Below are positions 40,477 to 50,168 of a stretch of 50,497 nucleotides of DNA, in pieces (position 1 is the first letter of the stretch; each line of letters opens with the position of its first letter). Made by a program: the position numbers and the translations under genes. The stretch is taken from NCBI GenBank assembly GCA_007127745.1, contig SKYV01000186.1, positions 1-50,497 of the forward strand, in the 5' to 3' direction. The DNA comes from Balneolaceae bacterium. GTDB taxonomy: Bacteria > Bacteroidota > Rhodothermia > Balneolales > Balneolaceae. The notes under the pieces were generated by a model. It worked only from the letters and a program-made list of their open reading frames with translations, searched no databases and had not been told where the DNA came from.

Positions 40477-42360
40477 TCAATAAGAAAGTGTTTGATTACT
40501 GACGGTTCTGTTTCCCACACCATCAAATATTTCAATATTTATAATATTGGTGGATGCAGGCCTGAATGAAGGGTTGTAGAATACAAGAAAGTTTTTTTCG
40601 GGGTCATATTCTATAATCCCTTTTTCACCATTTACTGTGATGGAGGAACGCCTGTAATCGATGCCCGTTTCCCGATCCAACGTTGGAACAATAACAATGT
40701 GATTTCCGGCAAGATTTTGAGATATCCGTGCTCTGCCAACCCACGGGTTTGTGTGGTCTTCGCGTAACACCAGGCTGCTGATTTCTCTCAGAGGTGCCCG
40801 GATAAATCCATTAGCCCGGGTCGATGGGCGGTAAAACGTCCGATCCCGGTAACGGTCAACGGAATAGAGAGCCAGCTTGTCGATGTTCTGAAACTCCTCG
40901 GGTAATCTGTAATTAAAATAAATTGTGCCGTCAACCGGAATTCTGTCGGGGCTGAAATCGAAGTGAATTTCGTCTCCGGCTTTGGAAATCTGCAGTTGTA
41001 AATCTAATGTATCGTAAAGTGCCCTTGTAGGAAATTCAAGCCAAAATCTGTAATCTGGTGTGCTGAAGATACTCCGTTTTCCGGGAATAAGCCGTTTCTT
41101 CATCGCCCTGCGGGAACAGACTCTGTAAGCAGATTCTATTCTTCTGAATGGAACAATATGCTCGTCCTGGGTAGAAGCGAATAGCAAGCCAGACGGCATA
41201 AGCTGAGGATGATTCCACCTGATATAGTTGGAAGCAAAATGATCCGGCTTCAAATCAGGATAAGGTGAGACATAATCGATCTCACGTGGTTCAAAATTTT
41301 CCGTATTCTGAACATTTAGTGTAACAGTAGCTATGGTTTTATTACCAAAAATATCTGCCGCTGTAATGGTGATTGGATGCCGACCATCATCAAGTTGTAA
41401 AATTCCGTGGTTTTCAATGATATGATAAAATGGAAGTTCATTTCCTTTTACCCGGAACAGCCGCTGAAAACCTCTTCGGGTTTGAGCAAGTATGGGAGCC
41501 GATCTGTCCAGAAACATATGGCCTGCATGAGAATAAGAAAAATAATCAGCCGTGGCATGAAACAGGGTGTCAGCGGTCTGTGTCATGGTCAGAGAATAGA
41601 CGGCATAAACATTTGGTGTGTCGTTTGCGCGATCGTGCACATTTACGGACAGTCCCACCGGGCCGGAGACGTTTACTTCACCAAATGAGTAACCGGAACC
41701 ACTTCGGCTTGCATTGACAATTTCATGACCGGCCGGCCGGAATGTTTCCGGATGAAAAAACTCAATGCCGAGCTGACGAAAAACGGGAGGGATGTTGTCC
41801 CTCACTGATAGGTTGGTTAAAAGCGGATTGAAAGGCTTGAAATCGGGAGTTCTGAGTTCAAAATGAAGATGAGGGGGGCCAACACCTGTAGAACCAGTAT
41901 AGCCAATCAGTTCTCCCTGGCGGTAGTAGATTTTTTCATCTTCAACAATTTGGTCGAGGTCTGCTTGGTACGTGATGAAACGAATAGAATCTGCAAAAGC
42001 CTGCAATTCGGGTTCAAACCGGTTCAGATGTGCATATACCGAATAAGAAGCATCGAAATGTTTCATATAGATCACATTTCCGTAACCATACGGGCTCATC
42101 CCAATTCGGTAAATATAGCCGTCTCTTGTGGCATAAACCGGATAGCCTTCCTGCCCCCAGGTTCGGATGTCAAGACCCGCATGCAGGTGAGCCGATCTGG
42201 TTTCAGCAAAAGTGGAAGATAGCTGGCGGGTGGCGTTTGTAGGCCATAAATAGGAAACAGAATCAGCTAAAAATGAGAGTGACTGCGCATTGCTTTTCTC
42301 AACGGGCTGAATGATCAATAAAACCAGAAATGCACAGGATAGAATTCTACGCTTGAACAT
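40477..42360 (-). CDS. M23 family peptidoglycan metalloendopeptidase
   Basis: SAHLHAGLDIRTWG, YGNVIYMKHFDASYSVYAHL, GELIGYTGSTGVGPPHLHFELR. Confidence 0.92.
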   Translation of the reverse strand: MFKRRILSCAFLVLLIIQPVEKSNAQSLSFLADSVSYLWPTNATRQLSSTFAETRSAHLHAGLDIRTWGQEGYPVYATRDGYIYRIGMSPYGYGNVIYMKHFDASYSVYAHLNRFEPELQAFADSIRFITYQADLDQIVEDEKIYYRQGELIGYTGSTGVGPPHLHFELRTPDFKPFNPLLTNLSVRDNIPPVFRQLGIEFFHPETFRPAGHEIVNASRSGSGYSFGEVNVSGPVGLSVNVHDRANDTPNVYAVYSLTMTQTADTLFHATADYFSYSHAGHMFLDRSAPILAQTRRGFQRLFRVKGNELPFYHIIENHGILQLDDGRHPITITAADIFGNKTIATVTLNVQNTENFEPREIDYVSPYPDLKPDHFASNYIRWNHPQLMPSGLLFASTQDEHIVPFRRIESAYRVCSRRAMKKRLIPGKRSIFSTPDYRFWLEFPTRALYDTLDLQLQISKAGDEIHFDFSPDRIPVDGTIYFNYRLPEEFQNIDKLALYSVDRYRDRTFYRPSTRANGFIRAPLREISSLVLREDHTNPWVGRARISQNLAGNHIVIVPTLDRETGIDYRRSSITVNGEKGIIEYDPEKNFLVFYNPSFRPASTNIINIEIFDGVGNRTVSNQTLSY

Positions 42361-43006
42361 AAACCTTCAATGATGAAATGTGATCTCCCAAACCAGCTTC
42401 AACTGTGTCTCCGTCTGTAATTTGACTGACACCTTCGGGCGTGCCCGTAAAAATAAGATCTCCGGGATTAAGGATAAAGTGCCGGGAGAGATAGGAGACA
42501 ATGTCTGCTGATGAAAATAGCATCATTTCCGTGTTGCCGTGCTGTCTTGTTTCTCCGTTTACGTTTACCCAGAGATCGAGATTTTGCAGATCCGTTTCTT
42601 CATTGAGTTCTGCAAAATTTCCGACAGGGGCAAAGGTATGAAATCCTTTTGAAAGTGCCCATGGAAGTCCTTTTTGTTTTGCATTGGCTTGCAGGTCGCG
42701 TGCTGTTATATCAAGTCCCACGGCAACTGCTTTTATGGATTTTTGAGCTTCTGCTACAGTGGCTTTGTGCGTAAGCTCTCCAATCATCAGTACCAGTTCA
42801 ACCTCGTGGTGAATGTTGTTTGATGATTCAGGTAAAATCACACGTCCGCCATTAAAAATTACAGAAGAGCGGGGCTTGAGAAATACGACAGGATCGTCCA
42901 GTATTTCACTTTTCATCTCTTCAACATGTTTGGCGTAATTTCTCCCGATACAGTAGATGCTGCCGAGCTGTAATTGGGGGTATTCGGGAATGGAAAAGTT
43001 CTTCAT
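42347..43006 (-). CDS. Fumarylacetoacetate hydrolase family protein
   Basis: IYCIGRNYAKHVEEM, VVFLKPRSSVI, IHHEVELVLMIG, GLDITARDLQ, GDLIFTGTPEGV. Confidence 0.94.
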   Translation of the reverse strand: MKNFSIPEYPQLQLGSIYCIGRNYAKHVEEMKSEILDDPVVFLKPRSSVIFNGGRVILPESSNNIHHEVELVLMIGELTHKATVAEAQKSIKAVAVGLDITARDLQANAKQKGLPWALSKGFHTFAPVGNFAELNEETDLQNLDLWVNVNGETRQHGNTEMMLFSSADIVSYLSRHFILNPGDLIFTGTPEGVSQITDGDTVEAGLGDHISSLKVYVQA

Positions 43007-43022
43007 ATCCCAAAAATAAAAA

Positions 43023-43052
43023 AAGCCCCGGCAACATCTGCTACCGGGGCTT
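43023..43052 (-). terminator. Intrinsic terminator downstream of rplU-rpmA
   Basis: Perfect AAGCCCCGG-N12-CCGGGGCTT hairpin followed on the minus strand by a T-rich tract. Confidence 0.85.
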
Positions 43053-43069
43053 AAAAAAAATTGTAAATT

Positions 43070-43324
43070 TTATACTTGCTCTATGGAAACATATTTTCTT
43101 CCGCCGCCTCTGGTACGGAAATTCACCACTCCGTCGGCCATTGCAAACAGCGTATCATCTCCGCCTCTGCCAACGTTTTCTCCGGGATGAAATTTGGTTC
43201 CGCGCTGGCGAACTATAATGTTACCGGCTCGAACTACTTCACCGCCATATTTCTTCACGCCCAGGCGTTTCGATTCTGAATCTCTTCCGTTCTTGGTTGA
43301 ACCTTGACCTTTCTTATGTGCCAT
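43070..43324 (-). CDS. rpmA: 50S ribosomal protein L27
   Basis: [61 protein letters not shown]. Confidence 0.98.
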   Translation of the reverse strand: MAHKKGQGSTKNGRDSESKRLGVKKYGGEVVRAGNIIVRQRGTKFHPGENVGRGGDDTLFAMADGVVNFRTRGGGRKYVSIEQV

Positions 43325-43338
43325 AATTTACCTCGCTG

Positions 43339-43647
43339 TTAAGAAATTTTTTCGATTTGAAGCTGAGTGATAGACTGTCTATGTCCGCGCTTCACTCTGT
43401 AACCTTTTCTTCGTTTCTTTTTAAAGACAATAACCTTGTCTGCTTTGGGATGATCCACAATTTTGGCTTCAACTTTTGCTCCTTTTACAGTTGGTTTGCC
43501 GATTTTTACTTTTCCTTTTTCATCTTTTACCAGCAAAACATCGTCGAAACTGACATTCTCCTCGTCAGTAGAAAGCCTGTTGACAAAAATGGTTTGATCT
43601 TCAGCAACTTTGTATTGATGCCCGCCAATTTTTACGATAGCGTACAT
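43339..43647 (-). CDS. rplU: 50S ribosomal protein L21
   Basis: MYAIVKIGGHQYKVAEDQTIFVNRL...VIVFKKKRRKGYRVKRGHRQSITQLQIEKI. Confidence 0.98.
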   Translation of the reverse strand: MYAIVKIGGHQYKVAEDQTIFVNRLSTDEENVSFDDVLLVKDEKGKVKIGKPTVKGAKVEAKIVDHPKADKVIVFKKKRRKGYRVKRGHRQSITQLQIEKIS

Positions 43648-43761
43648 GATCCTTATTTCCGTTTAATTCAAAATTTTTACAGACACAAAATATACAACTT
43701 TAATAGATAATTAAAAACCACAAGAATTCACTTTTTTTGATGATAGTGGCACTAAAATGGG

Positions 43762-44712
43762 TCAACTCCAGGGTAATTGATTCAGGTCCACATTACCGCC
43801 CGTCAGAATAATGCCGACTTTTTTACCCTGAACGCTGATTTTGGCATCCATCAAAGCCGATACCGGAACAGCACAGGATGGTTCAATAATGATTTTCATC
43901 CGTTCCCAAACGTTTCGCATATCGCGGATGATGGACGCCTCGGAAACGGTAACGATATCGTCAATATGTGTTTGAATGATCTGAAACGTAAGGCTGCCGA
44001 GTGAAGTACGCAGGCCGTCGGCGATTGTATCTGTTCGTAAAACGGGTTCGATTTTTCCTGATTTGAGGGATCGCCAGGCATCATCGGCCAGTTCAGGTTC
44101 AGCACCGTAAACCTTTATTTCCGGATTGATGGCTTTTGCTGACAGGAGTGTTCCGCTCATCAAACCACCGCCGCCAACCGGTGCTATGATCATATCCAGG
44201 TCGGGAATCTCTTCGAGAAGCTCTTTGGCTGAGGTCCCTTGTCCAGCAATCACATCCGGGTGGTTGTAAGGGTGAATGAAAGCAGCCCCGGTTTTTTGAA
44301 TGATGTTTTGAGCCGTTTCTTCGCGCGATTCAATGGTATTTTCACAGAACACAATCTCGGCACCGTATTCCCGTACCGCATTCACTTTTACAGATGGGGA
44401 ATTTTTTGGCATCACAATGGTTGCTTTGTAGCCGTTCATCCGGGCTGCAAGTGCCACGGCTTGTGCATGGTTTCCGGACGAATGTGTGATGATTCCTTTT
44501 TTTCCGGCACGCTCCGGCAGTTTCATGATAGCATTGCAAGCCCCCCGGAATTTGAAAGCCCCTACTTTCTGGAAATTTTCACACTTGAATAAGAGTTCCG
44601 CGCCGGTTTGGTCATTGAACCATGAGGATTGCAGAACGGGAGTCCGGTGCGCGTACGGGTTGATGCGTTCCGCGGCTTCATTAATATCCTTGAAATTTGG
44701 GATTTGGGACAT
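43762..44712 (-). CDS. Threonine/serine dehydratase or serine racemase-like PLP enzyme (no ACT domain)
   Basis: FKCENFQKVGAFKFRGA, THSSGNHAQAVALAARMNGYKATIVMP, APVGGGGLMSGTLL; start at MSQIPNFKDINEAAERI. Confidence 0.93.
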   Translation of the reverse strand: MSQIPNFKDINEAAERINPYAHRTPVLQSSWFNDQTGAELLFKCENFQKVGAFKFRGACNAIMKLPERAGKKGIITHSSGNHAQAVALAARMNGYKATIVMPKNSPSVKVNAVREYGAEIVFCENTIESREETAQNIIQKTGAAFIHPYNHPDVIAGQGTSAKELLEEIPDLDMIIAPVGGGGLMSGTLLSAKAINPEIKVYGAEPELADDAWRSLKSGKIEPVLRTDTIADGLRTSLGSLTFQIIQTHIDDIVTVSEASIIRDMRNVWERMKIIIEPSCAVPVSALMDAKISVQGKKVGIILTGGNVDLNQLPWS

Positions 44713-44828
44713 GGATGAAAGTTGGGTTCTGCTTATGGGGTTAAATTTACATAACTGTGATGAATGAGCGAGAAACAAAATCGCCGATATCCAGTGTTTT
44801 TTCTCTTAGTGTTCGTATTGTCATATCT

Positions 44829-45140
44829 ATGAACCGAGAAATCGAATTGGAGAGTTCTGAAAGAGATATTACACGCTTCATTAATTTCGAGCAACTTTTC
44901 CAAAGATGTTTTGATGAATTCCAGGGATCAAATATTTACGTGTGTATTGAAAACACGGGTGCAAAGTTCTACGTCACATTGGCGACTCATCTGGTCCTGA
45001 TCAAAGATGAAAATCATAAAAACAACAATATAAGGAACAATGTAAGCTTGTCATCTGCCGGAATATTCGAATTTTCAATCAACACCTTTACTGAGAATAT
45101 GGAGGCGAAGGTAAACCATTTTCAGCTTGAAGATTGTTAA
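44829..45140 (+). CDS. Hypothetical protein
   Basis: Open frame MNREIELESSERDITRFINFEQLFQRCFDEF...; no family recognised. Confidence 0.35.
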   Translation: MNREIELESSERDITRFINFEQLFQRCFDEFQGSNIYVCIENTGAKFYVTLATHLVLIKDENHKNNNIRNNVSLSSAGIFEFSINTFTENMEAKVNHFQLEDC

Positions 45141-45202
45141 ACCTTTGTTTCAAACTGGTAAATATATATTGAAAATTTCAAGTGTATAACTACTCAAAAT
45201 GT

Positions 45203-45223
45203 GTACCTAATATTGTTAGGTAC
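45203..45223. promoter_or_regulatory. Perfect palindrome upstream of RHH/PIN toxin-antitoxin pair (candidate operator)
   Basis: GTACCTAA-TATTG-TTAGGTAC. Confidence 0.55.
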
Positions 45224-45293
45224 TTTCATATTTCTTGCAATAATCGCTCTGCCTTTATAGTTTCATATTTACATCATAACGAAACTTAAAACA

Positions 45294-45533
45294 ATGCCAA
45301 GCATTACAGTCAAAAATATACCAGATTCTATTTACAACAAACTAAAGCAACAGGCTCAGGCTCAACATCGCAGTATGAACAGTGAAATTATTGCCTGTTT
45401 GGAGCGGACCGTCAATCCAAAGCGGGTTTCTCCTGATGAAATTCTTCGGCAAGCCCGAATGATGAGAAAAAAAGTCAGAGGAAGCTTATCTGCTGAAGAG
45501 ATTCAGGATGCCATTGATCAAGGCAGGCCATGA
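45294..45533 (+). CDS. Ribbon-helix-helix (FitA/Arc-like) antitoxin
   Basis: MPSITVKNIPDSIYNKLKQQAQAQHRSMNSEIIACLERTV; 4-bp overlap with PIN gene. Confidence 0.88.
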   Translation: MPSITVKNIPDSIYNKLKQQAQAQHRSMNSEIIACLERTVNPKRVSPDEILRQARMMRKKVRGSLSAEEIQDAIDQGRP

Positions 45534-45934
45534 TCGTTGTTGATACAAACATCCTTGCCCACTTTTGGTTGCCATCAGATCACACCGAACTTTGTGAACG
45601 GCTGTTTCAATGGGATCCGGAATGGGTTGCTCCTGTTTTGTGGAAAAGTGAGTTCAGAAATGTTGTTATTCTTTACATGAGAAAAAAACTCATTGATCTG
45701 CCGGAAGCAATTCAAATATCTGAAAAAGCAGAAAATCAGATGAAAGAACGAGAATTTCATGTAAACTCAATGCAAGTTTATAATCTGGCAGATAAATCTG
45801 ATTGTTCTTCCTACGACTGTGAATTCATCAGTCTTGCAGAAGACCTGGACATCAAACTGATAACCATGGACAAGCAGATCCTCCGCTCGTTTCCTGAACG
45901 ATCTGCTAAACCGTTGGATATCATTGACTCATAA
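45530..45934 (+). CDS. PIN domain (VapC/FitB-like) toxin
   Basis: MIVVDTNILAHFWLP, LWKSEFRNVV, YDCEFISLAEDLDIKLITMDKQIL. Confidence 0.88.
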   Translation: MIVVDTNILAHFWLPSDHTELCERLFQWDPEWVAPVLWKSEFRNVVILYMRKKLIDLPEAIQISEKAENQMKEREFHVNSMQVYNLADKSDCSSYDCEFISLAEDLDIKLITMDKQILRSFPERSAKPLDIIDS

Positions 45935-46172
45935 CATCACCACTCCACCATAATCTTTTTATACTTTTTTGATTTTCAACAATCTTTTTATAAAAGTTTG
46001 GACACACCATTTTTCAGTTTCAGTTGGTAATGTTGGTTTATGGCATTTTTTAAATATCCCAGCGACCAGCTTAAATCGAAGAAGTATCTCAAGGAGTTCA
46101 GACAGCCCCGCAAGAGACTCTAAAAGCTGGACTTGCAAACGCCCAAATGCAATTAAATAACACTTAACCAAA

Positions 46173-46188
46173 TTAACATTATTGTTAA
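46173..46188. promoter_or_regulatory. Palindrome upstream of degraded HigBA module
   Basis: TTAACA-TTAT-TGTTAA, directly 5' of the relict HigB reading frame. Confidence 0.4.
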
Positions 46189-46198
46189 CATTTGTTCT

Positions 46199-46555
46199 GT
46201 GAAAGAAATCAAGTTACATAAAACCAATCAGGCAAAGTTCCGATCAAAAAGTTTTTAGATTCTTTGAGCTCCAACATATGCAAACAGTTGCCTGGTGTTG
46301 GAATTGGTTGAAAGGCTGTATCAGATTCCTGTACAATATTTCAAGAAACTCAAAAGCACGGATGACATCAGGGAAGTGCGTGTCAGGGTTGGATCCAACA
46401 GTTTCCGGTTGTTGGGTTTCATAGATGACCATGATGAGTTTGTCATACTCTGAAATGGATTTGCCAAAAAATCACAGAAAACTCCCAAAAAAGAAATTAA
46501 ATTGGCAGAGCAGCGAAAAGCTGATTATCTGTCTCGTAAAGGATGTAAACAATGA
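46199..46555 (+). pseudogene. Degraded HigB-like (phage Gp49-like/RelE) toxin
   Basis: Piecewise frames: VKEIKLHKTNQ / KVPIKKFLDSLSS / HMQTVAW / [85 protein letters not shown]; three apparent -1 shifts and an in-frame TGA (46451-46453). Confidence 0.8.
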
Positions 46556-46829
46556 GTGATCTTCAAGCATATATCAGCGACAGAAAAAAACGAGACTCCG
46601 AATTTCAAAGAGGTATGATGAAGGATTCCGTAGCTTTAAAATCGGTATTCTCGATAAGCAAGCCCGTGAAAAAGCAGGCATGACACAGGATCAACTTGCC
46701 AAACAATTAAACACGAAAAAAACAGCCATCTCACGAATCGAGAATCACGCCAAGGATATTAGGCTTTCAACTTTGGAGAAGTATGCCCAGGCATTTGGTA
46801 AAAAGCTCAGAGTGGAACTCATAGAGTGA
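46552..46829 (+). pseudogene. Frameshifted HigA-like XRE antitoxin
   Basis: [21 protein letters not shown] then (after -1 shift near 46612) YDEGFRSFKIGILDKQAREKAGMTQDQLAKQLNTKKTAISRIENHAKDIRLSTLEKYAQAFGKKLRVELIE*. Confidence 0.8.
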
Positions 46830-46914
46830 AACAGGGATAAAACGGTTCAAGCGGATGATTATGCGGCTCGGGGCATTGGAAAGTTAATCACCTCGCCGTT
46901 TATCCACCAAACCA

Positions 46915-48498
46915 TCAATAATCCAGCCCCGGCTGGGTGATTCTGAAATCGTGCTCTTCTTTTGACTCCCGAACCATCTCTTCAACATCCTTCAGGAGCT
47001 GTTTTGCATCAAACACTATTCCATCTTTGATGGTGTATTTCATTCCACCCACACGCACAGCTTCATTATCTTGATTCACTCTGATGGCACCTGTTCCGTA
47101 CAGAACTTTCAGGTTTTGTTGTGGGTTTTCATCAATTATAACAAGGTCGGCCAGTTTGCCCACTTCGATGGTGCCGAGTTGGTCATCCACTCCCAACACC
47201 TCGGCCGCTTTTAATGATGCCGACTGAAAAATTTCGAGCGGATGGAATCCGGCTTCCCTTAACAGTTCCATTTCGCGGATGTAGGCAAAACCGTACAATT
47301 TGTAGATATACCCGGCATCGGAGCCAAGCGTTACCGTTCCACCCCGGTTTTTGTATTCGTTCACAAACTGCATCCAGATACGGTAGTTCTCTTTCCAGGC
47401 AATCTCCTGTTCAGTGCCCCAGTCGAACCAGTAGGAGCCGTGAGCCCGGCGGTCGGGTTCAAAAAACTGCCAGAGAGAGGGGAGGGTGTAGCGTTCGTGC
47501 CATTCGGCCCGGCGCTCGCGCATCAGGTCGCGGCTGGCTTCGTAGATGGTGAAAGTGGGGTTGATCTCAAAATCGAGTTCCAAAAGGCGGTTCATCACCT
47601 TGTTCCATTTTTCACTTCCAGGCTCGGCTGCCTGTTTCCACAGTTTTCCGGCTTGCTCAAACCGATGCTGTTCGTTGCTGTAGTTGTAATCGAGGGGATA
47701 ATCCTGAATCACACGGTCATCGAAGAGTGCCTCAGGCAGGCCATACCAGTGGGTCATGCCCCGCAGCCCCAATTCTGATGTGTGCGAAACATTGGCGTAC
47801 ACAACCATTGGCTGTGCATGATGGGCCATGGAACCCAAACCCAGCTTATTGGCTTCATCCAGTGCAGCTTCCCAGATTTCGGGACGTGCACCAAAAAATT
47901 TGATGCCGTCTGCTTCTCTCTCATCAATCATCCTGACCCACTCACGGGCTTGGCCGGTTGTGGTGATTGGGCCATTATGCCCCATTCCAAAACCAAAATA
48001 TGGGAAAATTCGGGGAGCAGTTATGGAATTTTCACTGCTTTTTCTGGTGTGATTTATCGTCCAGTCCATCCCGCTAAAAGAACCTGCCTCACGAATGGAT
48101 GTGATTCCATGGGCAAGCCAGAGTTTAAACACATACTCTGGAGTTGTGCCTTGTGCCGAACCGCCGATGTGTGTGTGCATATCAAAAAAACCGGGTAAAA
48201 TGTACATTCCTTCGGCGTCCAGCTCTTTATCACCATCTTCGGCTTGTGGCCTGCGGGTTTCGTTGATGGGTACTCCGGGATACCCCACATTTTGGATCTG
48301 CGTGATGGTATTGCCTTCAATCACAATATCCACAGGGCCGGCGGCAGGGGAGCCGGTTCCATCAATCATCGTTCCGCCGCGGATGATGAACCGATCATAA
48401 GGGCCATCACCTTCAGCTCTTGAAGGGGCATCGGGCATTTGGGCAAAAAGGTTTGCACTGACGCCCGAAATGATTAAAACCAGCAAAAATTTTTTCAT
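46915..48498 (-). CDS. Secreted amidohydrolase family protein
   Basis: Signal peptide; GFFDMHTHIGGSAQGTTPEYVFKLWLAHGITSIREAGSF, GTVTLGSDAGY, LGTIEVGKLADLVIIDENP. Confidence 0.92.
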   Translation of the reverse strand: MKKFLLVLIISGVSANLFAQMPDAPSRAEGDGPYDRFIIRGGTMIDGTGSPAAGPVDIVIEGNTITQIQNVGYPGVPINETRRPQAEDGDKELDAEGMYILPGFFDMHTHIGGSAQGTTPEYVFKLWLAHGITSIREAGSFSGMDWTINHTRKSSENSITAPRIFPYFGFGMGHNGPITTTGQAREWVRMIDEREADGIKFFGARPEIWEAALDEANKLGLGSMAHHAQPMVVYANVSHTSELGLRGMTHWYGLPEALFDDRVIQDYPLDYNYSNEQHRFEQAGKLWKQAAEPGSEKWNKVMNRLLELDFEINPTFTIYEASRDLMRERRAEWHERYTLPSLWQFFEPDRRAHGSYWFDWGTEQEIAWKENYRIWMQFVNEYKNRGGTVTLGSDAGYIYKLYGFAYIREMELLREAGFHPLEIFQSASLKAAEVLGVDDQLGTIEVGKLADLVIIDENPQQNLKVLYGTGAIRVNQDNEAVRVGGMKYTIKDGIVFDAKQLLKDVEEMVRESKEEHDFRITQPGLDY

Positions 48499-48587
48499 TT
48501 TAATCAAAACATTCGTTCAAAATTTCAATGAATGTAATGATTGATCCAATGAATTGACAATCTTTGAAAGAAGGAAATTATGGCTTC

Positions 48588-49688
48588 TCAATTTACAATG
48601 AAGTAATTATAATACCCTCTTTTAGGGCGTTCGCCGGATTCCAGCAAGGTAGCTTCTCCACGGAAATGGATCACTTCACCTCCAAGAAACCGACGTGCAA
48701 CCGAACGGGCAACTCTTCCGAGTTCTCCCAATACGGAAAATTTTTCATGGTCATTAGTTCTGGTGACTTGCAATGTTTCACCATTACTCAGTTTCAGTTC
48801 AAGTACTCTGGCCAAATTCTCACCGAATGTATTCCTTTTGGATAGATACTCAATCGATTCAATACCCATCATTTCAAGCTCTCCGTTTCGGTTTACCAGT
48901 CTATATCCGATGGTGTCTTTTTCATTCGTATCTTCGGGCAGCATCAGAAATAGCATATCATAATTGTCAGCATCTTCATGAAAAACAAACCGGTACCCGC
49001 TGTCTAAAAGGCGGGTTGTAGTCTGGTTTTGGAAAGTGTGATCCATGAATGCAGTCCCATTCACCCGCTTTCTGTTGTGATTAACTTCAACGTGCCCGCG
49101 CACCTCGCCGTACGGGATATGCGTTGTAATTCCCACCTGCTCATCATCGATGGTGTATTTGCCATCCCCCAGTTTTACACCTTTATGAATATTGTGAAGG
49201 TTCAGATCGATATCGTATGATACGCCGTCTTTTTCGGTTTTAATCCTCACACGATGTTTTTCCGGCAGTTTACCTTCAAAATAAAGCTCTCGTTCAAGCC
49301 GGTTTCTGAACATATATTTTTCCTTGTCCAGAACCAGCCGGTTGATGTTATATTCCCTGGAAAGTTGATACACCTCATCATCAAGACCGTAAACGGAAAG
49401 CTGAACTCCGGTCACTGCATTTTTTAAACTGCCAAAATCAGCGGCCGAAAACATGATGTGAACGATTAGTCCATCATTCAGATAAAACTGATAATTCCAG
49501 AATTCATTAAAATAGCTCCCTTCCAGTGTTTGTGGCCAAATGTCATCATCATCTGCCTTGTTGAGTTCTCCGGTCGGATTGGAAATCTGAGCGTACCCGG
49601 AAGTGGTTAAAATCAGTGTTATAGAGAGCAGTAAGAAAGATTTCAAAACGCTTTTGGTTCTCTTCGCATACGAGGGGTAATTCTTCAT
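48588..49688 (-). CDS. Secreted protein, possibly CrtC/AttH lipocalin-like fold
   Basis: Signal peptide ending SGYAQ; WNYQFYLNDGLIVHIMFS and VNGTAFMDHTFQNQ resemble CrtC/AttH-type motifs by eye. Confidence 0.4.
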   Translation of the reverse strand: MKNYPSYAKRTKSVLKSFLLLSITLILTTSGYAQISNPTGELNKADDDDIWPQTLEGSYFNEFWNYQFYLNDGLIVHIMFSAADFGSLKNAVTGVQLSVYGLDDEVYQLSREYNINRLVLDKEKYMFRNRLERELYFEGKLPEKHRVRIKTEKDGVSYDIDLNLHNIHKGVKLGDGKYTIDDEQVGITTHIPYGEVRGHVEVNHNRKRVNGTAFMDHTFQNQTTTRLLDSGYRFVFHEDADNYDMLFLMLPEDTNEKDTIGYRLVNRNGELEMMGIESIEYLSKRNTFGENLARVLELKLSNGETLQVTRTNDHEKFSVLGELGRVARSVARRFLGGEVIHFRGEATLLESGERPKRGYYNYFIVN

Positions 49689-50168
49689 AAAAATGATATA
49701 TACGGTTAAATCTGTTTGTAATAATGTTTAGCCTGCTGTTAACGATTATTTTGGTAAAACGTTGTTCGTTTGATTGATAGTAAATTCGAATGAGATTAAA
49801 ATTGAATAGCTTATTAATATAAAACTAATTTTGCGATGTGTGGTTCCGTAAGGATATTTTTCAATCATTAACTTAAAAAATTGAGAGAATACCTTATTAT
49901 TTATAGCACTTCAGAAGTCTTTGTAATTTAGTCTTTTAAACCAGTCGACGAATTCTGGATGCCCCCAAAATGGTTAAAAAATTGTGCAGTAAAGGAAGTT
50001 TTTGTGTGTATATTTGTGCGATGATATTGATTTTCGGTAAAGTGTAAATCAAGCAATTATTTACTGATATATGTAATTTTCAATTCATTTAGACGCTACT
50101 TTATCATATAATTGTCTGGAAGCAACATTTTTGATTTGTAATCTTCGTTTGCCAAAAACAAATATTTA

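Noticed and set aside
46244-46432. Minus-strand 62-aa ORF
   Set aside because: Antisense to the HigB relict, whose sense-strand residues are clearly recognisable.
44757-46914. Integron cassette array (toxin-antitoxin modules in tandem)
   Set aside because: No convincing attC core sites (RYYYAAC/GTTRRRY pairs) flank the modules and no integrase is present in the window.
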